Positions 37,370-47,466 of a stretch of 64,000 nt of DNA are shown here, piece by piece. Below the pieces are notes generated by a model. The model had not been told where the DNA came from and did not search any database. It was given only the letters and a program-made list of their open reading frames with translations. Source of the DNA: Caulobacter sp. Lineage in GTDB: Bacteria > Pseudomonadota > Alphaproteobacteria > Caulobacterales > Caulobacteraceae. The stretch is taken from NCBI GenBank assembly GCA_021741355.1, contig JAIOXZ010000001.1:62001-126000 (forward strand), given 5' to 3'. How positions within the stretch are numbered: the stretch's first letter is position 1; the number at the start of each line of letters is the position of its first letter. Both the position numbers and the translations under genes were made by a program.

Positions 37370-38172
37370 CAGCGGGCGCTCCTGGGTTTGCGGAAGCGGT
37401 AGACGAACTGGTCCGTCTGGCCGCGGATCGAAGGCTCAAACACGTTGATGGTCATGGCGTCGGCCGGATTGCGCAGGACGCGGCTCTCACCCTCGTAGAT
37501 GAAGCCGGCGGCCTCGATCTCGCGGCGCACGAAGGCCGCGTCGATGCGATGCAGCGTCCCGGCGTCGCGCAGGCCCGACCCGGCCTTCGCCGAATGGTCG
37601 ATGACGATGTAGACGCCGCCGGGCTTGAGGGCCGCGAAGACCTTGCGATTGACCACCGACAGGTCGGCCGGGCCCATGAAGTCCAGGTGCATGTCGTGGT
37701 AGTTCTGGGCCGTGAAGACCATGTCGACCTTCTCGGGGGTCGAGAACAGCGGCAGCGTCCGCAGGATCATCCGGCTGTTGCCGTACGGCGGCTTGCCGAC
37801 GAAGGCCGCGACCGACGGCGGGCGGCCCTTGGCCAGCACAGTCAGTTCGTCCGGAACGTAGGCATAGACGCGCCCGTTCGGGCCGACCGCCCTCGAGAAG
37901 ATACGGGTGAAGTAGCCGGTCCCCGGCACCAGATCGACGACCTTCATACCGGGCTTCAGTCCGGCGAACAGCAGCAGTTCCCCGGGGCGACGCGCGGCGT
38001 CGCGGGCGCGGTCGGCTTCCGGTCGGGCGGGATCGGCGAGGGCGGCGCTGAGGAAGGCCGGCAGCCTGACCGGCGCATCGGCCGGCGGCGGCGGAGGCGG
38101 CGGCGGAACGGTTTCGCAGGCGGCGAGGGCCAGCACGGCCGCAAGGGCCATCCAGCGGGCAAGGATCTTCAT
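37369..38172 (-). CDS. Lipoprotein with SAM-methyltransferase-like fold, copy 1
   Basis: The 267-residue product has a signal ending in the lipobox LAAC (Cys19), an 8-proline stretch and then the same fold as its downstream paralogue: motif I VVDLVPGTGYFTRIFS, DMVFTAQNYHDMHLD, LKPGGVYIVIDHSA, and the shared C-terminal TDQFVYRFRKP. Membrane anchoring by lipid plus a rigid Pro linker suggests a function at the envelope surface. The tandem pair probably arose by duplication followed by a change of export signal. Confidence 0.8.
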   Translation of the reverse strand: MKILARWMALAAVLALAACETVPPPPPPPPADAPVRLPAFLSAALADPARPEADRARDAARRPGELLLFAGLKPGMKVVDLVPGTGYFTRIFSRAVGPNGRVYAYVPDELTVLAKGRPPSVAAFVGKPPYGNSRMILRTLPLFSTPEKVDMVFTAQNYHDMHLDFMGPADLSVVNRKVFAALKPGGVYIVIDHSAKAGSGLRDAGTLHRIDAAFVRREIEAAGFIYEGESRVLRNPADAMTINVFEPSIRGQTDQFVYRFRKPRSAR

Positions 38173-38235
38173 GGCGTGTTTCTCCCCGGCATAGCGTTTC
38201 CCCGACCCGGCTGCTGTCCTACGCCGGTTCCGGTC

Positions 38236-39288
38236 TCAAGTCAGCGGCGTCCATTCTTCAGCGGCCGAAAGTGGCGCGAAAATGTCATCCAGTACCGCCT
38301 CGGAAACCGCCTCGACGGTCGCCGGATTCCATTGGGGCGCGTTGTCCTTGTCGATGATCACAGCCCGGACGCCTTCAAGGAAGTCATGCCGCCGCACGAC
38401 CCGCGAGCCGATCCGGTACTCCATCGCCATATTGGCCGCGAAGTCATCAAGCGCCGCCCCGGTGTGAAGCTGGCGGAAAGCGACCTTCAAGGTCTGGGGC
38501 GACTTTGTCGCCAGCACGTCGCGTTGCGCGGCCGCCCAGTCGCCGGGTTCCAGCGCGAGATTGGCCAGGATCGCCTCCACGCTGTGGCCGCCGAACAACC
38601 GGTCGATGTCCGCCTGATGGGCCGCCAGAGGCGCGTGGCCGGGGTCTTCCACAAAGGCGGCCAAGGCGCCGGCGACACTGCCTGGATGGGCGAGCAACGC
38701 CGCCTTGAAACGCTCCACCTTCTCGGACGGCATGTAGTGGGTGGCGATCCCCAGGGCGCAGCAGTCGGGCGCCTTGATCCGCGCGCCGGTCAGGGCCAGC
38801 CAGAGTCCAGCCCTGCCCGGCAGCCTCGGCAGGAACCAGCCGCCGCCGACGTCCGGAAACAGGCCGATGCCGGTCTCCGGCATGGCGAAGGTGGTCCGCT
38901 CGGTGGCGATCCGCACGGCGGCCGGCAGCGACAGACCGACGCCGCCCCCCATGGTCACGCCGTCCATCACCGCAATGACCGGCTTGGGATACGTGAACAG
39001 CAGGTGGTTCAGACGGTACTCGGTGTGGAAGAACTTCCGCGCCGCCACCGCGTCCCCCGCACCGCTCTCGGCCAGCATGCGGATGTCGCCGCCGGCGCAG
39101 AAGCCGCGCTCGCCGCTGTGGTCGATGAGGATGCACTGGACGCTCTCGTCGTAGCGCCAGATCGACAGCGCATCGATCATGTCCTCGCACATGGTCAGCG
39201 TCAGGGCATGGAGCGCCTTCGGCCGGTTCAGGGTGATCCGCCCGACGCCGGATTCGACGCGGCAGAGGACTTCGGGTTCGTCGCTCAC
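38236..39288 (-). CDS. 3-hydroxyisobutyryl-CoA hydrolase (enoyl-CoA hydratase superfamily)
   Basis: This 350-residue crotonase-fold enzyme frees 3-hydroxyisobutyrate from CoA in valine degradation. The oxyanion-hole segments are [11 protein letters not shown] and [14 protein letters not shown], and the catalytic Glu/Asp region is [20 protein letters not shown], the hydrolase-specific form. It overlaps the acyl-CoA dehydrogenase stop by 4 bases. 63 bases separate it from the methyltransferase-like pair. Confidence 0.92.
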   Translation of the reverse strand: MSDEPEVLCRVESGVGRITLNRPKALHALTLTMCEDMIDALSIWRYDESVQCILIDHSGERGFCAGGDIRMLAESGAGDAVAARKFFHTEYRLNHLLFTYPKPVIAVMDGVTMGGGVGLSLPAAVRIATERTTFAMPETGIGLFPDVGGGWFLPRLPGRAGLWLALTGARIKAPDCCALGIATHYMPSEKVERFKAALLAHPGSVAGALAAFVEDPGHAPLAAHQADIDRLFGGHSVEAILANLALEPGDWAAAQRDVLATKSPQTLKVAFRQLHTGAALDDFAANMAMEYRIGSRVVRRHDFLEGVRAVIIDKDNAPQWNPATVEAVSEAVLDDIFAPLSAAEEWTPLT

Positions 39289-40424
39289 TGGCGGAACATC
39301 TCCCGGCTGATGATCACCCGCATGATCTCGTTGGTGCCTTCGAGGATCTGGTGCACCCGCAGATCGCGAACCACCCGCTCCAGCGGATAGTCGGCCAGAT
39401 AGCCGTAGCCGCCGTGCAGCTGCAGCGCCTCGTTGGCCACGGCGAAGCCGGCGTCGGTGGCGAAACGCTTGGCCATGGCGCAGAGTTTCGTCGCATTCGG
39501 ATCGCGCCGGTCCAGGGCGTCCGCGGCGTTGCGCACCATCAGCCGGGCGGCCTCCAGCTCGGTGGCCATGTCGGCGATCTTGAACTGCAGGGCCTGGAAG
39601 TCCTTCAGCGGCCGGCCGAACTGATTGCGGGTCTCCAGGTAAGCCTTGGCCGTATCGAGCGCGAAGGCCGCGCCGCCCAGCGAGCAGCTGGCGATGTTCA
39701 GCCGCCCGCCGTCCAGGCCCATCATGGCGAAACGGAACCCCTCGCCCTCCCCGCCGATGCGGTTGAATTCGTGGACCCGCACCCCGTCGAAGTTGACCTG
39801 GGCCGTCGGCTGCGACTTCCAGCCCATCTTGCGCTCATTGGCGCCGAAGCTGAGGCCGGGCGTCCCCTTCTCCACGACAAAGGCCGAGACGCCCTTGGCG
39901 CCCGGCTCGCCCGTGCGCGCCATGACCACATAGACATCGGACACGCCGCCGCCGCTGATGAAAGCCTTCGAGCCGTTCAGAACGTAGTGGTCGCCGTCCT
40001 TCGCCGCCGTCGTGCGCATCGCGGCGGCGTCCGAGCCTGAGCCGGGTTCGGTCAGGCAGTAGCTGGCGATCAGCTCCATGGTCGTCAGCCGCGGCAGATA
40101 CCGTCCGCGCAGGTCCTCGGATCCGAACCGGTCGATCATCCACGAGGCCATGTTGTGGATCGTCAGGTAAGCTGCGGTGGACACGTCGCCATAGCTGAGC
40201 GCCTCGAAGATGACCGAGGCGTCGAGGCGTTTCAGGCCGGAACCGCCGACGTTCTCCTGCACATAGATGCCGGCGAAGCCGAGGGCCGCCGCGGCGCGCA
40301 TGACGTCGACCGGGAAGTGGCTCTCTTCGTCCCATTTGGCGGAATGCGGGGCGAGTTCGTCCCGTGCGAAGGCCTGGGCCATCTCCTGTATCGCGCGTTG
40401 GTCGTCCGACAGGGAGAAATCCAT
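39285..40424 (-). CDS. Acyl-CoA dehydrogenase (probably isobutyryl-CoA dehydrogenase)
   Basis: This 379-residue FAD enzyme has the ACAD signatures [17 protein letters not shown] and [20 protein letters not shown], with a C-terminal [13 protein letters not shown]. The genomic partners (3-hydroxyisobutyryl-CoA hydrolase and dehydrogenase) point to isobutyryl-CoA as substrate. The frame is open for 194 codons further upstream, but those lack similarity and oppose another gene; MDFSLSDDQ at 40424 is the family start. Confidence 0.92.
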   Translation of the reverse strand: MDFSLSDDQRAIQEMAQAFARDELAPHSAKWDEESHFPVDVMRAAAALGFAGIYVQENVGGSGLKRLDASVIFEALSYGDVSTAAYLTIHNMASWMIDRFGSEDLRGRYLPRLTTMELIASYCLTEPGSGSDAAAMRTTAAKDGDHYVLNGSKAFISGGGVSDVYVVMARTGEPGAKGVSAFVVEKGTPGLSFGANERKMGWKSQPTAQVNFDGVRVHEFNRIGGEGEGFRFAMMGLDGGRLNIASCSLGGAAFALDTAKAYLETRNQFGRPLKDFQALQFKIADMATELEAARLMVRNAADALDRRDPNATKLCAMAKRFATDAGFAVANEALQLHGGYGYLADYPLERVVRDLRVHQILEGTNEIMRVIISREMFRQ

Positions 40425-40532
40425 GCGCGTCCGGTCTCCTTTGGAGCATGTTGCGCCCCGGTTGTAGCGGCTTGATGACCTGACGCCACCGGCGCACCCT
40501 GTCAACGCGCGAGACTGTGCAGGAGACCGCCC

Positions 40533-41012
40533 TTGACCAAGCCCGCAGGATCCCTCCGGACCGAGGCCGAACGGAACCTGGCCCTGCTGGGCTATGGCCT
40601 GCTGGGGATCTCGATCTTCTTCGCGGGCGTCACCGCCGTCGTCGCCGTCGGGATCGCCTACGCCCTTCACGATGCAGCGACCGACGAGCTTTCGCGGCAC
40701 TTCCGGTTCCAGGTGCGGATATTCTGGGTCGGCATGCTGCTCATCGCGGCCTTTGCCATCATGGGAATCGCTGGCGGATTGCTGTTCTTGCGCGAAATCA
40801 TCGCCGACCACGGCCACTGGCAGGGTGTGGACCTGCGCCGCGAGTTCGTCGAGCAGATCAATGAGTTTCGCTACAGCGGCCTGGCCTTCAGCCTGCTGGC
40901 GGCGTCCGGGCTTTCGGCCGTTCTCGGCATCTTGTGGATGTTCATCGCGCCGACGATCGGCTTCATCCGGCTTGCCACCTCGCGGCGCATGGGTGAAACC
41001 GCCCATCCATGA
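40533..41012 (+). CDS. Small integral membrane protein, unknown
   Basis: The 159-residue protein has three or four hydrophobic segments ([60 protein letters not shown]) and a polar loop of about 30 residues. The pattern resembles DUF4870/Tic20-like membrane proteins, but I do not claim a family. It overlaps hemB by 4 bases (ATGA) and is probably co-translated with it. Confidence 0.7.
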   Translation: MTKPAGSLRTEAERNLALLGYGLLGISIFFAGVTAVVAVGIAYALHDAATDELSRHFRFQVRIFWVGMLLIAAFAIMGIAGGLLFLREIIADHGHWQGVDLRREFVEQINEFRYSGLAFSLLAASGLSAVLGILWMFIAPTIGFIRLATSRRMGETAHP

Positions 41013-42025
41013 GCCTGCCTCCTCTCGCCGCCTATCCCGCCCTGCGTCTCCGCCGCCTGCGTCAGGCTGACTGGAGCCGACGTCTCGTCCGCGAAAGCGT
41101 GCTGACCCCCGCCGATCTGATCTGGTCGATGGTGGTGCACGAGGGTGAGGGCCGGATTCCCGTCGCCTCCATGCCCGGCATCGAGCGCCTGTCGGTGAAG
41201 GAAGCTGCGAAAGCCGCTGTTCAGGCTCGGGAACTCGGCATTCCGGCTATCGCGATCTTCCCGCTCATCGACGGCGCCAACAAGGACGCGGATGGCTCCC
41301 TCGCCGCCGATCCCGACGGGGTCATCAGCCGGGCCGTGAAGGCGATGAAGGACGCCGCCCCCGAAGTCGGGATCATGTGCGACGTGGCGCTGGACCCTTT
41401 CACCACCCACGGCCACGACGGGGTGCTGGAGTGCGGCCGGATCGTCAACGACGCGACCATCGAGCGGCTGGTGGAGCAGGCCCTGGTCCAGGCCCGCGCC
41501 GGCTGCGACATTCTCGCCCCCTCGGACATGATGGACGGCCGGGTCAGCGCCATTCGCGCGGCGCTGGAAAGCGAGGGTTTTCAGGACACTATGATCATGT
41601 CCTACGCCGCCAAATACGCCTCGGCCTTCTATGGTCCCTATCGCGACGCGATCGGCTCGGGAAAGCTGGGCTCCGGCGATATCGAGAACCCGGCCGACAA
41701 GAAGACCTACCAGCAGGACCCCGCCAACAGCGACGAGGCGCTGCGCGAGGTGGCGCTCGACATCGCCGAGGGCGCGGACATGGTCATGGTCAAGCCGGGC
41801 ATGCCTTATCTTGATATCATTCAAAGGGTTGTGGAGACTTTCTCCATGCCGACGTTCGCCTTCCAGGTCAGCGGCGAGTACGCGATGATCATGGCGGCGG
41901 CCCAGAACGGCTGGATCGACGAGGAGCGCGCCATCCTCGAGAGCCTCGGCGCCTTCAAGCGGGCGGGCTGCGCCGGCGTGATCAGCTACTTCGCGCCGCG
42001 GGCCGCCGAGATGCTCTCCCGGTAG
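41009..42025 (+). CDS. hemB: Porphobilinogen synthase (delta-aminolevulinic acid dehydratase)
   Basis: This 338-residue enzyme joins two aminolevulinates in heme synthesis. The metal-site segment reads [15 protein letters not shown], with Ala/Asp where zinc enzymes have cysteines, so it belongs to the zinc-independent, magnesium-type group. Schiff-base lysines are in [16 protein letters not shown] and [11 protein letters not shown]. It completes, with hemA at 34265, the two committed steps. Confidence 0.95.
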   Translation: MSLPPLAAYPALRLRRLRQADWSRRLVRESVLTPADLIWSMVVHEGEGRIPVASMPGIERLSVKEAAKAAVQARELGIPAIAIFPLIDGANKDADGSLAADPDGVISRAVKAMKDAAPEVGIMCDVALDPFTTHGHDGVLECGRIVNDATIERLVEQALVQARAGCDILAPSDMMDGRVSAIRAALESEGFQDTMIMSYAAKYASAFYGPYRDAIGSGKLGSGDIENPADKKTYQQDPANSDEALREVALDIAEGADMVMVKPGMPYLDIIQRVVETFSMPTFAFQVSGEYAMIMAAAQNGWIDEERAILESLGAFKRAGCAGVISYFAPRAAEMLSR

Positions 42026-42101
42026 CCCGGGCGACGACGGTCGTTAACGCTAAATTCGCCGCCATACGCGAACCTGCGCCGAACTGTTGTGCATGGGGCC
42101 A

Positions 42102-44591
42102 ATGCGGCTGCGTCTTCTCCTTTCACTTTGCGTCGTCCTGACGGCAGGTCAGGCGATCGCCGCCGAAACCCGCTCCCCCATTTCGAGCCAGCAGACGCAG
42201 GACCAGCGCGCCGCGCGGCTGGCGATCACGCTCGAAGAGCGGCGCCTGATGACGACGCCCGGCCAGATCGCGGCCTGGGAGGCCCGCGCCGCCGCAACCA
42301 CCGGAGAGGGCCGGCTCGAGCAGCTGCGCCGGATCTCGGTCGAGGCCCTGACGGCGTCTGACGTTCAGCGGGCCGAACGCTGGATGAAGCTCTACGCCGA
42401 CGAGATACGCCTGCGTAAGGACAGCCGGCACGCCCGCGCCCTGCTTCAGCTGGAAGCCTATTCGCGTGGCATCGAGGGAGACTTCGCAGACGCGGCGGCC
42501 GACCTGACCCGTCTGCTGGCGGGCGAACGCGACCCCTACCTGAGGGCCGCCGGCGCCCGCCTGCTGGCCTACGCCCTGACCGACGCCGGCCTCCCGGTTC
42601 AGGCCTTGCAGGTCATCCGCTCCGGACTGCGCGACGCCGGCCAGGCAAAGGGGTCGGGCTCCCTCAAAATGGGCCTTGCGGACGCCGGCGCCTATGCCTC
42701 GCGCGAGCTTGGAGACCTGCCCGCCTTTATCGACAACGTCGAGCTCCAGGTCGCCGTTTCACAAAGCACCGATCAGCCGCTTGATGGCCGCACCGCGCTC
42801 TACAACCTGGCCATCATCACCTCCAACCTCGGCCGCAACGATCTGGCCAGTGACCTGATGCGTCAGTTCCGGCGCCTGTCGATCGCGACGGGAAACGCCA
42901 TCGAGATCGGCTGGGCCAACGAACTCTGCGCCACCGTTCGCATCGCCGCAGACGCCTACGCCGAGGCGCTGACCTGCGCCCAGACCGCGCTGGCCAACCC
43001 CGAGATGGCGCCGGACCATCGGCCGAAGGTTATGCTGATTGAGGTCATCGCCCTCGCCCGGCTTGGCCGGCCCGGGGACGCCCGTCTCCGGTTCGAGGCC
43101 CTGCGGGCGCTGTCGGACCGGCGCGGCGATCCGCTGCTGATGCACGACATCCTGCAGAGCGAGGCGGAAGTCCTGCGGAGCGAAGGCCGGTTGTCCGAGG
43201 CCTACGAGGTGCTGGTCGAGTTTCAGGACCAACAGCGTCGCGACAGCGCCGCAGCCGCCGTCGAGGGGCTGCATAACATGCGCGCCAGCCTTGAAGACGA
43301 GATCGACGACACCCAGGCCCTGCTGAAGGCGCAGCGCCGCCAGACCCTGCAGATCACCGCCCTCGTCGGCATCGTCGCCCTGGCCCTGATCGCAGCGGTG
43401 GCGTCGATCCTGATGCAACGCAGACTGCAAAAGCGGCTTCAGGCGGCCGCGGACCGGGCGGAACGCGCCGATCGGGTCAAGTCCGAATTCCTCGCAAACA
43501 TGAGCCACGAGATCCGCACGCCGCTGACCAGCATCGTCGGCTTTTCGAGACTGCTCAATGAGCAGCCGGAACTGTCGGCCGTCTCCAATGGCTTCGCCAC
43601 CCGGATCGTCACCGCGACCCAATCCCTGCTCGCGATCGTCAATGACGTCCTCGACTTCTCCAAGATCGAGGCCGGGCAGGCGAGAATCGAGCCGCGGCCC
43701 ACTGCGGTGATGGCGCTGATTCAGGACGTCGCCGGACTGTTTGAGGCCCAGGCCGCCGAAAAGGGCCTGACGCTCTCGCTGGACCTGTCCAACGGGCTGC
43801 CGGACTGGGTGGTGGTCGATCCGGACAGGCTGAGACAGGTCCTGCTCAACCTGATCGGCAACGCCGTGAAATTCACGCCGGCCGGGCTCGTCGCGATCAG
43901 CGCCGCCTGGTCCGACGAGTACGGTCTGGAAATCAGTATCCAGGACACGGGGCCCGGCATTTCGGCCGAGGGGCAGGCGCGGCTGTTCCGGCGCTTCTCC
44001 CAGGTCGACCAGGCCTCGAACCGGATCGAGGGCGGCACCGGCCTCGGCCTGGCGATCTGCAGCGGCCTGGTCGAGGCCATGGGCGGCGAGATCGGCGTCG
44101 AGAGCACCGAGGGCCAGGGCAGCCGGTTCTGGATCAGGACGCCCGCGCCGCGCGCCGACACACCGGCTGATCCCGCCGCTCTGCCCGTCGCCCGTACGGC
44201 GGCGTCGCCATCCGACCGCGCGCGCATCCTCGTGGTCGATGACAACGAGGCCAATCGGGAGCTGGTGAAACATCTGCTGGGATCGCTCGACCTCGACATG
44301 ACCTTCGCCTGCAGCGGCGAGGAAGCGGTGACCGTTTCCGGCGGCAGCCCCTTTGATCTGATCCTCATGGACATTCGCATGCCCGGCATGGGCGGCGAGG
44401 CGGCGATGGGGCTGATCCGCGCCGGCGCCGGCCCGAACGCCGAAGCGCCGATCCTGGCCTTCACCGCCGACGTCGATGGCCAGGCCACCGAGCGGCTGCT
44501 GGGCGTCGGCTTCGACGGACACGTCCCCAAGCCGATCGACGCGCGCGCGCTGATCACGACCATCGTCCAGTGGACCTCCGGCGGCGACTGA
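42102..44591 (+). CDS. Hybrid sensor histidine kinase/response regulator with TPR-like sensor
   Basis: The 829-residue protein has a signal peptide and a long helical, TPR-like periplasmic region (~30-400). A transmembrane helix lies near 418-438, with a short coiled segment after it. The HisKA domain has H469 in FLANMSHEIRTPLTSIVGFS; the ATPase boxes are NLIGNAVKFTP, DTGPGIS and GGTGLGLAIC. A receiver domain (~708-822) has its phospho-acceptor at D757 (ILMDIRMPG). No output regulator is adjacent. Starts at 42093 and a TTG at 42087 are also possible. Confidence 0.9.
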   Translation: MRLRLLLSLCVVLTAGQAIAAETRSPISSQQTQDQRAARLAITLEERRLMTTPGQIAAWEARAAATTGEGRLEQLRRISVEALTASDVQRAERWMKLYADEIRLRKDSRHARALLQLEAYSRGIEGDFADAAADLTRLLAGERDPYLRAAGARLLAYALTDAGLPVQALQVIRSGLRDAGQAKGSGSLKMGLADAGAYASRELGDLPAFIDNVELQVAVSQSTDQPLDGRTALYNLAIITSNLGRNDLASDLMRQFRRLSIATGNAIEIGWANELCATVRIAADAYAEALTCAQTALANPEMAPDHRPKVMLIEVIALARLGRPGDARLRFEALRALSDRRGDPLLMHDILQSEAEVLRSEGRLSEAYEVLVEFQDQQRRDSAAAAVEGLHNMRASLEDEIDDTQALLKAQRRQTLQITALVGIVALALIAAVASILMQRRLQKRLQAAADRAERADRVKSEFLANMSHEIRTPLTSIVGFSRLLNEQPELSAVSNGFATRIVTATQSLLAIVNDVLDFSKIEAGQARIEPRPTAVMALIQDVAGLFEAQAAEKGLTLSLDLSNGLPDWVVVDPDRLRQVLLNLIGNAVKFTPAGLVAISAAWSDEYGLEISIQDTGPGISAEGQARLFRRFSQVDQASNRIEGGTGLGLAICSGLVEAMGGEIGVESTEGQGSRFWIRTPAPRADTPADPAALPVARTAASPSDRARILVVDDNEANRELVKHLLGSLDLDMTFACSGEEAVTVSGGSPFDLILMDIRMPGMGGEAAMGLIRAGAGPNAEAPILAFTADVDGQATERLLGVGFDGHVPKPIDARALITTIVQWTSGGD

Positions 44592-44672
44592 ACTCCAGAC
44601 GGACCGGCGACTGGCGCCGCGAGGTCCGCCGCGCGATAGATGGCTGCGATGGTTGAGCATCCGGACCAGTCC

Positions 44673-46292
44673 ATGATCCCTCGCCGACGGTTCATCGCCG
44701 GGGCCGCGTCGACGGCGGGCGTCCTGGCGTCGCCGGCGATCGCCGCCGGAGCGCCGGGCCGCGCCGAGGTACTGGCGGCGATGCGACAGGCCACGGCCTT
44801 CATGACGGACAAGGTCGCGGTCAACGGCGGCTATGTCTGGTCCTGCCTGCCGGACTTCTCGCGGCGCTGGGGCGAGATGGAGGCCTTTCCCCGCATGATC
44901 TGGGTGCAGCCGCCGGGCACGGCGACCATGGGCCACCTGTTCCTCGACGCCTTCCACGCCACCGGCGAGGAAATCTACTACGCCGCCGCGGACAAGGCCG
45001 CCGGCGCCCTGATCGCCGGCCAGCTGCCGAGCGGCGGCTGGAACTACATGATCGACTTCGCCGGCGAAGAGTCTCTCAGGCGCTGGTACGCCACCATCGG
45101 CAGGAACGCCTGGCGGCTGGAGGAATTCCAGCACTATTGGGGCAACGCCACCTTCGACGACGCGGGCACGTCGGAGGCGATGCAGTTTCTGTTGCGGATG
45201 TATGTCGAGCGCCGGGATCCGAAGATCCGCGCGCCGCTGGGCAAGGCCGTGGCGCTGGTGCTGGGCAGCCAGCAGCCCAGCGGCGGCTGGCCGCAGCGCT
45301 ATCCGCGCACCGACGCCTTAGCCAAGGATGGGCGGCCCGACTACACAGGCTATGTCACCTTCAACGACGACGTGGCCGGCGAGAACATCAAGTTCCTGCT
45401 GATGGTCCGCCAGAGCCTGGGCGACCAGAGCCTGGCCCAGCCGATCCGGCGGGCCATGCAGGTGTTCCTGGCGACCCAACAGCCCGCCCCGCAGGCAGGC
45501 TGGGCGTTGCAGTACACGCCGGATCTCAAGCCGGCCGGGGCGCGGTCCTACGAGCCACTGGCGCTGGCGACCCACACGACCGCGACCAACATCGACCAGC
45601 TGATGGTCTTCCACCGTCTGACCGGCGACGCGGCCTTCCTCGACCGCATCCCCGAGGCGCTGGACTGGCTGGAGTCGGTGAAGCTGGCGGAGCCGACGAA
45701 AGAAGGCCGCACCCATCCGACGTTCATCGAGATCGGCAGCAACCGCCCGCTCTACGTCCATCGGCGCGGCTCGAACGTCGTCAACGGCGCCTACTTCGTG
45801 AACCACGACCCGGTGAAGACCATCGGTCACTACAGCGCGACGCGGAAGATCGACCTGACCGGTCTGCGGACGCGCTATGCCGCGGCGCGGGCCTTGTCGC
45901 CGGCGGAGGCGTCCAGAGGCTCGCCCCTGCTGGCCGAGGGACTGACGCCCCTGCCCCGCTACTTCGCCCTGGGCGACATCCAGGTGTCTGACCTCAACAG
46001 CAGCGCCACCCGGTCGGCGGCGCCCGGCCCGGCCGCGGTGCGCGCCATTCTCGCCGAACTGACGCCGGACGGCTGGTGGCCCACGCCGCTACGCTCAACC
46101 AGCAATCCCTATGCCGGCGACGGCTCGCCAGAGATCGCGCCGGGAGACTTCGCCACCACCAACGTCGGCGACCGCACCGATACCTCGCCATATCTGGCGG
46201 ACCAGCCTGTCATCGGCATCTCGACCGGGACCTTCATCCAGAAGATGGCCACCCTGATCCGCTACCTCGACGGCGCCAGCCCCAGCGCATAG
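44673..46292 (+). CDS. Tat-exported pectate lyase-like protein (PL10-like alpha/alpha toroid)
   Basis: The 539-residue product has a twin-arginine signal (IPRRRFIAGAASTAGVLASPA). The mature part contains repeated helical-hairpin turns with GGW motifs (LPSGGWNYMIDF and QPSGGWPQRYPRTDA) and YTGYVTFNDDVAGENIKFL, matching pectate lyases of family PL10, which cleave polygalacturonate. The mature chain is longer than typical single-domain PL10 enzymes. A frame start lies 33 bases upstream. The 3' end overlaps a broken gene on the other strand. Confidence 0.8.
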   Translation: MIPRRRFIAGAASTAGVLASPAIAAGAPGRAEVLAAMRQATAFMTDKVAVNGGYVWSCLPDFSRRWGEMEAFPRMIWVQPPGTATMGHLFLDAFHATGEEIYYAAADKAAGALIAGQLPSGGWNYMIDFAGEESLRRWYATIGRNAWRLEEFQHYWGNATFDDAGTSEAMQFLLRMYVERRDPKIRAPLGKAVALVLGSQQPSGGWPQRYPRTDALAKDGRPDYTGYVTFNDDVAGENIKFLLMVRQSLGDQSLAQPIRRAMQVFLATQQPAPQAGWALQYTPDLKPAGARSYEPLALATHTTATNIDQLMVFHRLTGDAAFLDRIPEALDWLESVKLAEPTKEGRTHPTFIEIGSNRPLYVHRRGSNVVNGAYFVNHDPVKTIGHYSATRKIDLTGLRTRYAAARALSPAEASRGSPLLAEGLTPLPRYFALGDIQVSDLNSSATRSAAPGPAAVRAILAELTPDGWWPTPLRSTSNPYAGDGSPEIAPGDFATTNVGDRTDTSPYLADQPVIGISTGTFIQKMATLIRYLDGASPSA

Positions 46293-46390
46293 CGCCCGCC
46301 GGCCTTGACCTTCGGCGTCTGCCAGATGCGCACCGACCAGGTCACCTCGCCGCGCATGACAGGTTCGCGCAGGCGGCGGGTGAACATCAT
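46262..46390 (-). pseudogene. Truncated ASCH-domain protein remnant
   Basis: A 42-codon frame starting at the ATG that overlaps the hydrolase stop (TGATG) encodes FTRRLREPVMRGEVT, RIWQTPKVKAGGRYALG, which matches my recollection of the N-terminal third of small ASCH-domain proteins (usually ~100 residues). After GRYALG the similarity stops and five unrelated residues lead to TAG inside the 3' end of the pectate lyase gene. It is best read as a gene cut by rearrangement at about 46282. Confidence 0.6.
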
Positions 46391-47466
46391 CAGCGGGCTT
46401 CCGAGTCTTCCAGCAGCGCCGCCAACCGGTCCTGCCAGAACACAGCCCAGGTATGGGTCCCGTGTCCCTTGCCCTCAGGGATGTTGGGCAACAGCAGATA
46501 GGTCCCGCGCCGGATCCGCGGCGCGAAGGTCTGGGCCAGGCCCAGTTCCGGCGGGTTGATGAAGTCGTCCGCCGAGTTGATCCACATGACCGGGACGGTG
46601 ATCCGCTCCAGCCCGGCAGAGGGGTCGTAGGTCCGCGAGGCGTTGATCTGGAACCAGAGGTCATTGGCGTCCAGCTGCGGCAGCGCGGCGGCCATACCCC
46701 TGTTCACATAGCCGTCCGCGGCTTCGCGGCTGGCCAGATCGCGCTGCAGCGGCATCGGCGCGCCACCGGCCAGCATCAGCAGGCTCTGGGCCGTGCGGAG
46801 ACCCTGCATCGGCTGTTGCGTGTAGTCGCCGTCCATCCAGGCGGGATCAGAGCGGATGCCATCCATCGCCAGCTTGCGCCAGACCCGGTTTCGGCCCGCG
46901 ATCTCGGTCGGCAGGCAGGCGAGCGGCATCAGGGCGTCGGCGAAGTCCGGATGGGTCTCACCCCAGACGAAGGCGTGCATGCAGCCCATCGAGGTGCCCA
47001 GGATCAGCCGCAACCGGTCGACCTTCAGCCCGTCGACCAGCAGCCGTCGCTGGGCCTCGACCATGTCGTCGTAGTCGTAGGCCGGGAACCGCGCCCGCAA
47101 GCCGTCACTGGGTTTGGAAGATCCGCCATGGCCGATGCCGTCCGGCAGGATGATGTAGTATTTCGCGGGATCCAGCAGGCCGCCCGGCCTGAACAGCACA
47201 TCGGCGAACTGCGGCCGCAGGAACTGGGCGCCCGACCCGCCCGTGCCGTGCAGGATCATCACCGCGTTGACCACCCGGCCCGAGGCGTCGCGCCGCGGCT
47301 CGCCGAGGGTGCGGTAGTGCAGGCGAAGCTCCGGCAGGTTTTCGCCGGACTGGAACCTGAAGTCGCGGATGACGACGTCGCCTTCCTTCACCGCCGGCGC
47401 GGCCAGGGCGGGCGTGGCAAGGATCAGGAGCAGGCCGCCCAGCAGGGTCGCGAAGAGACGGGTCAT
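46390..47466 (-). CDS. Exported alpha/beta hydrolase, homoserine acetyltransferase-like
   Basis: The 358-residue product starts with a signal peptide (LFATLLGGLLLILATPALA). The fold is that of MetX: oxyanion MILHGTGGSGAQF, nucleophile Ser in ILGTSMGCMHAF, Asp in NSADDFINPPE and His in KGHGTHTW. Export makes a methionine role unlikely; it is more likely a periplasmic esterase. It overlaps the upstream dehydrogenase by 4 bases. Confidence 0.83.
   Translation of the reverse strand: MTRLFATLLGGLLLILATPALAAPAVKEGDVVIRDFRFQSGENLPELRLHYRTLGEPRRDASGRVVNAVMILHGTGGSGAQFLRPQFADVLFRPGGLLDPAKYYIILPDGIGHGGSSKPSDGLRARFPAYDYDDMVEAQRRLLVDGLKVDRLRLILGTSMGCMHAFVWGETHPDFADALMPLACLPTEIAGRNRVWRKLAMDGIRSDPAWMDGDYTQQPMQGLRTAQSLLMLAGGAPMPLQRDLASREAADGYVNRGMAAALPQLDANDLWFQINASRTYDPSAGLERITVPVMWINSADDFINPPELGLAQTFAPRIRRGTYLLLPNIPEGKGHGTHTWAVFWQDRLAALLEDSEAR

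Noticed and set aside
39285-41006. 573-codon version of the acyl-CoA dehydrogenase
   Set aside because: The first 194 codons lie opposite a membrane protein gene and do not resemble any ACAD domain; the true start is at 40424.
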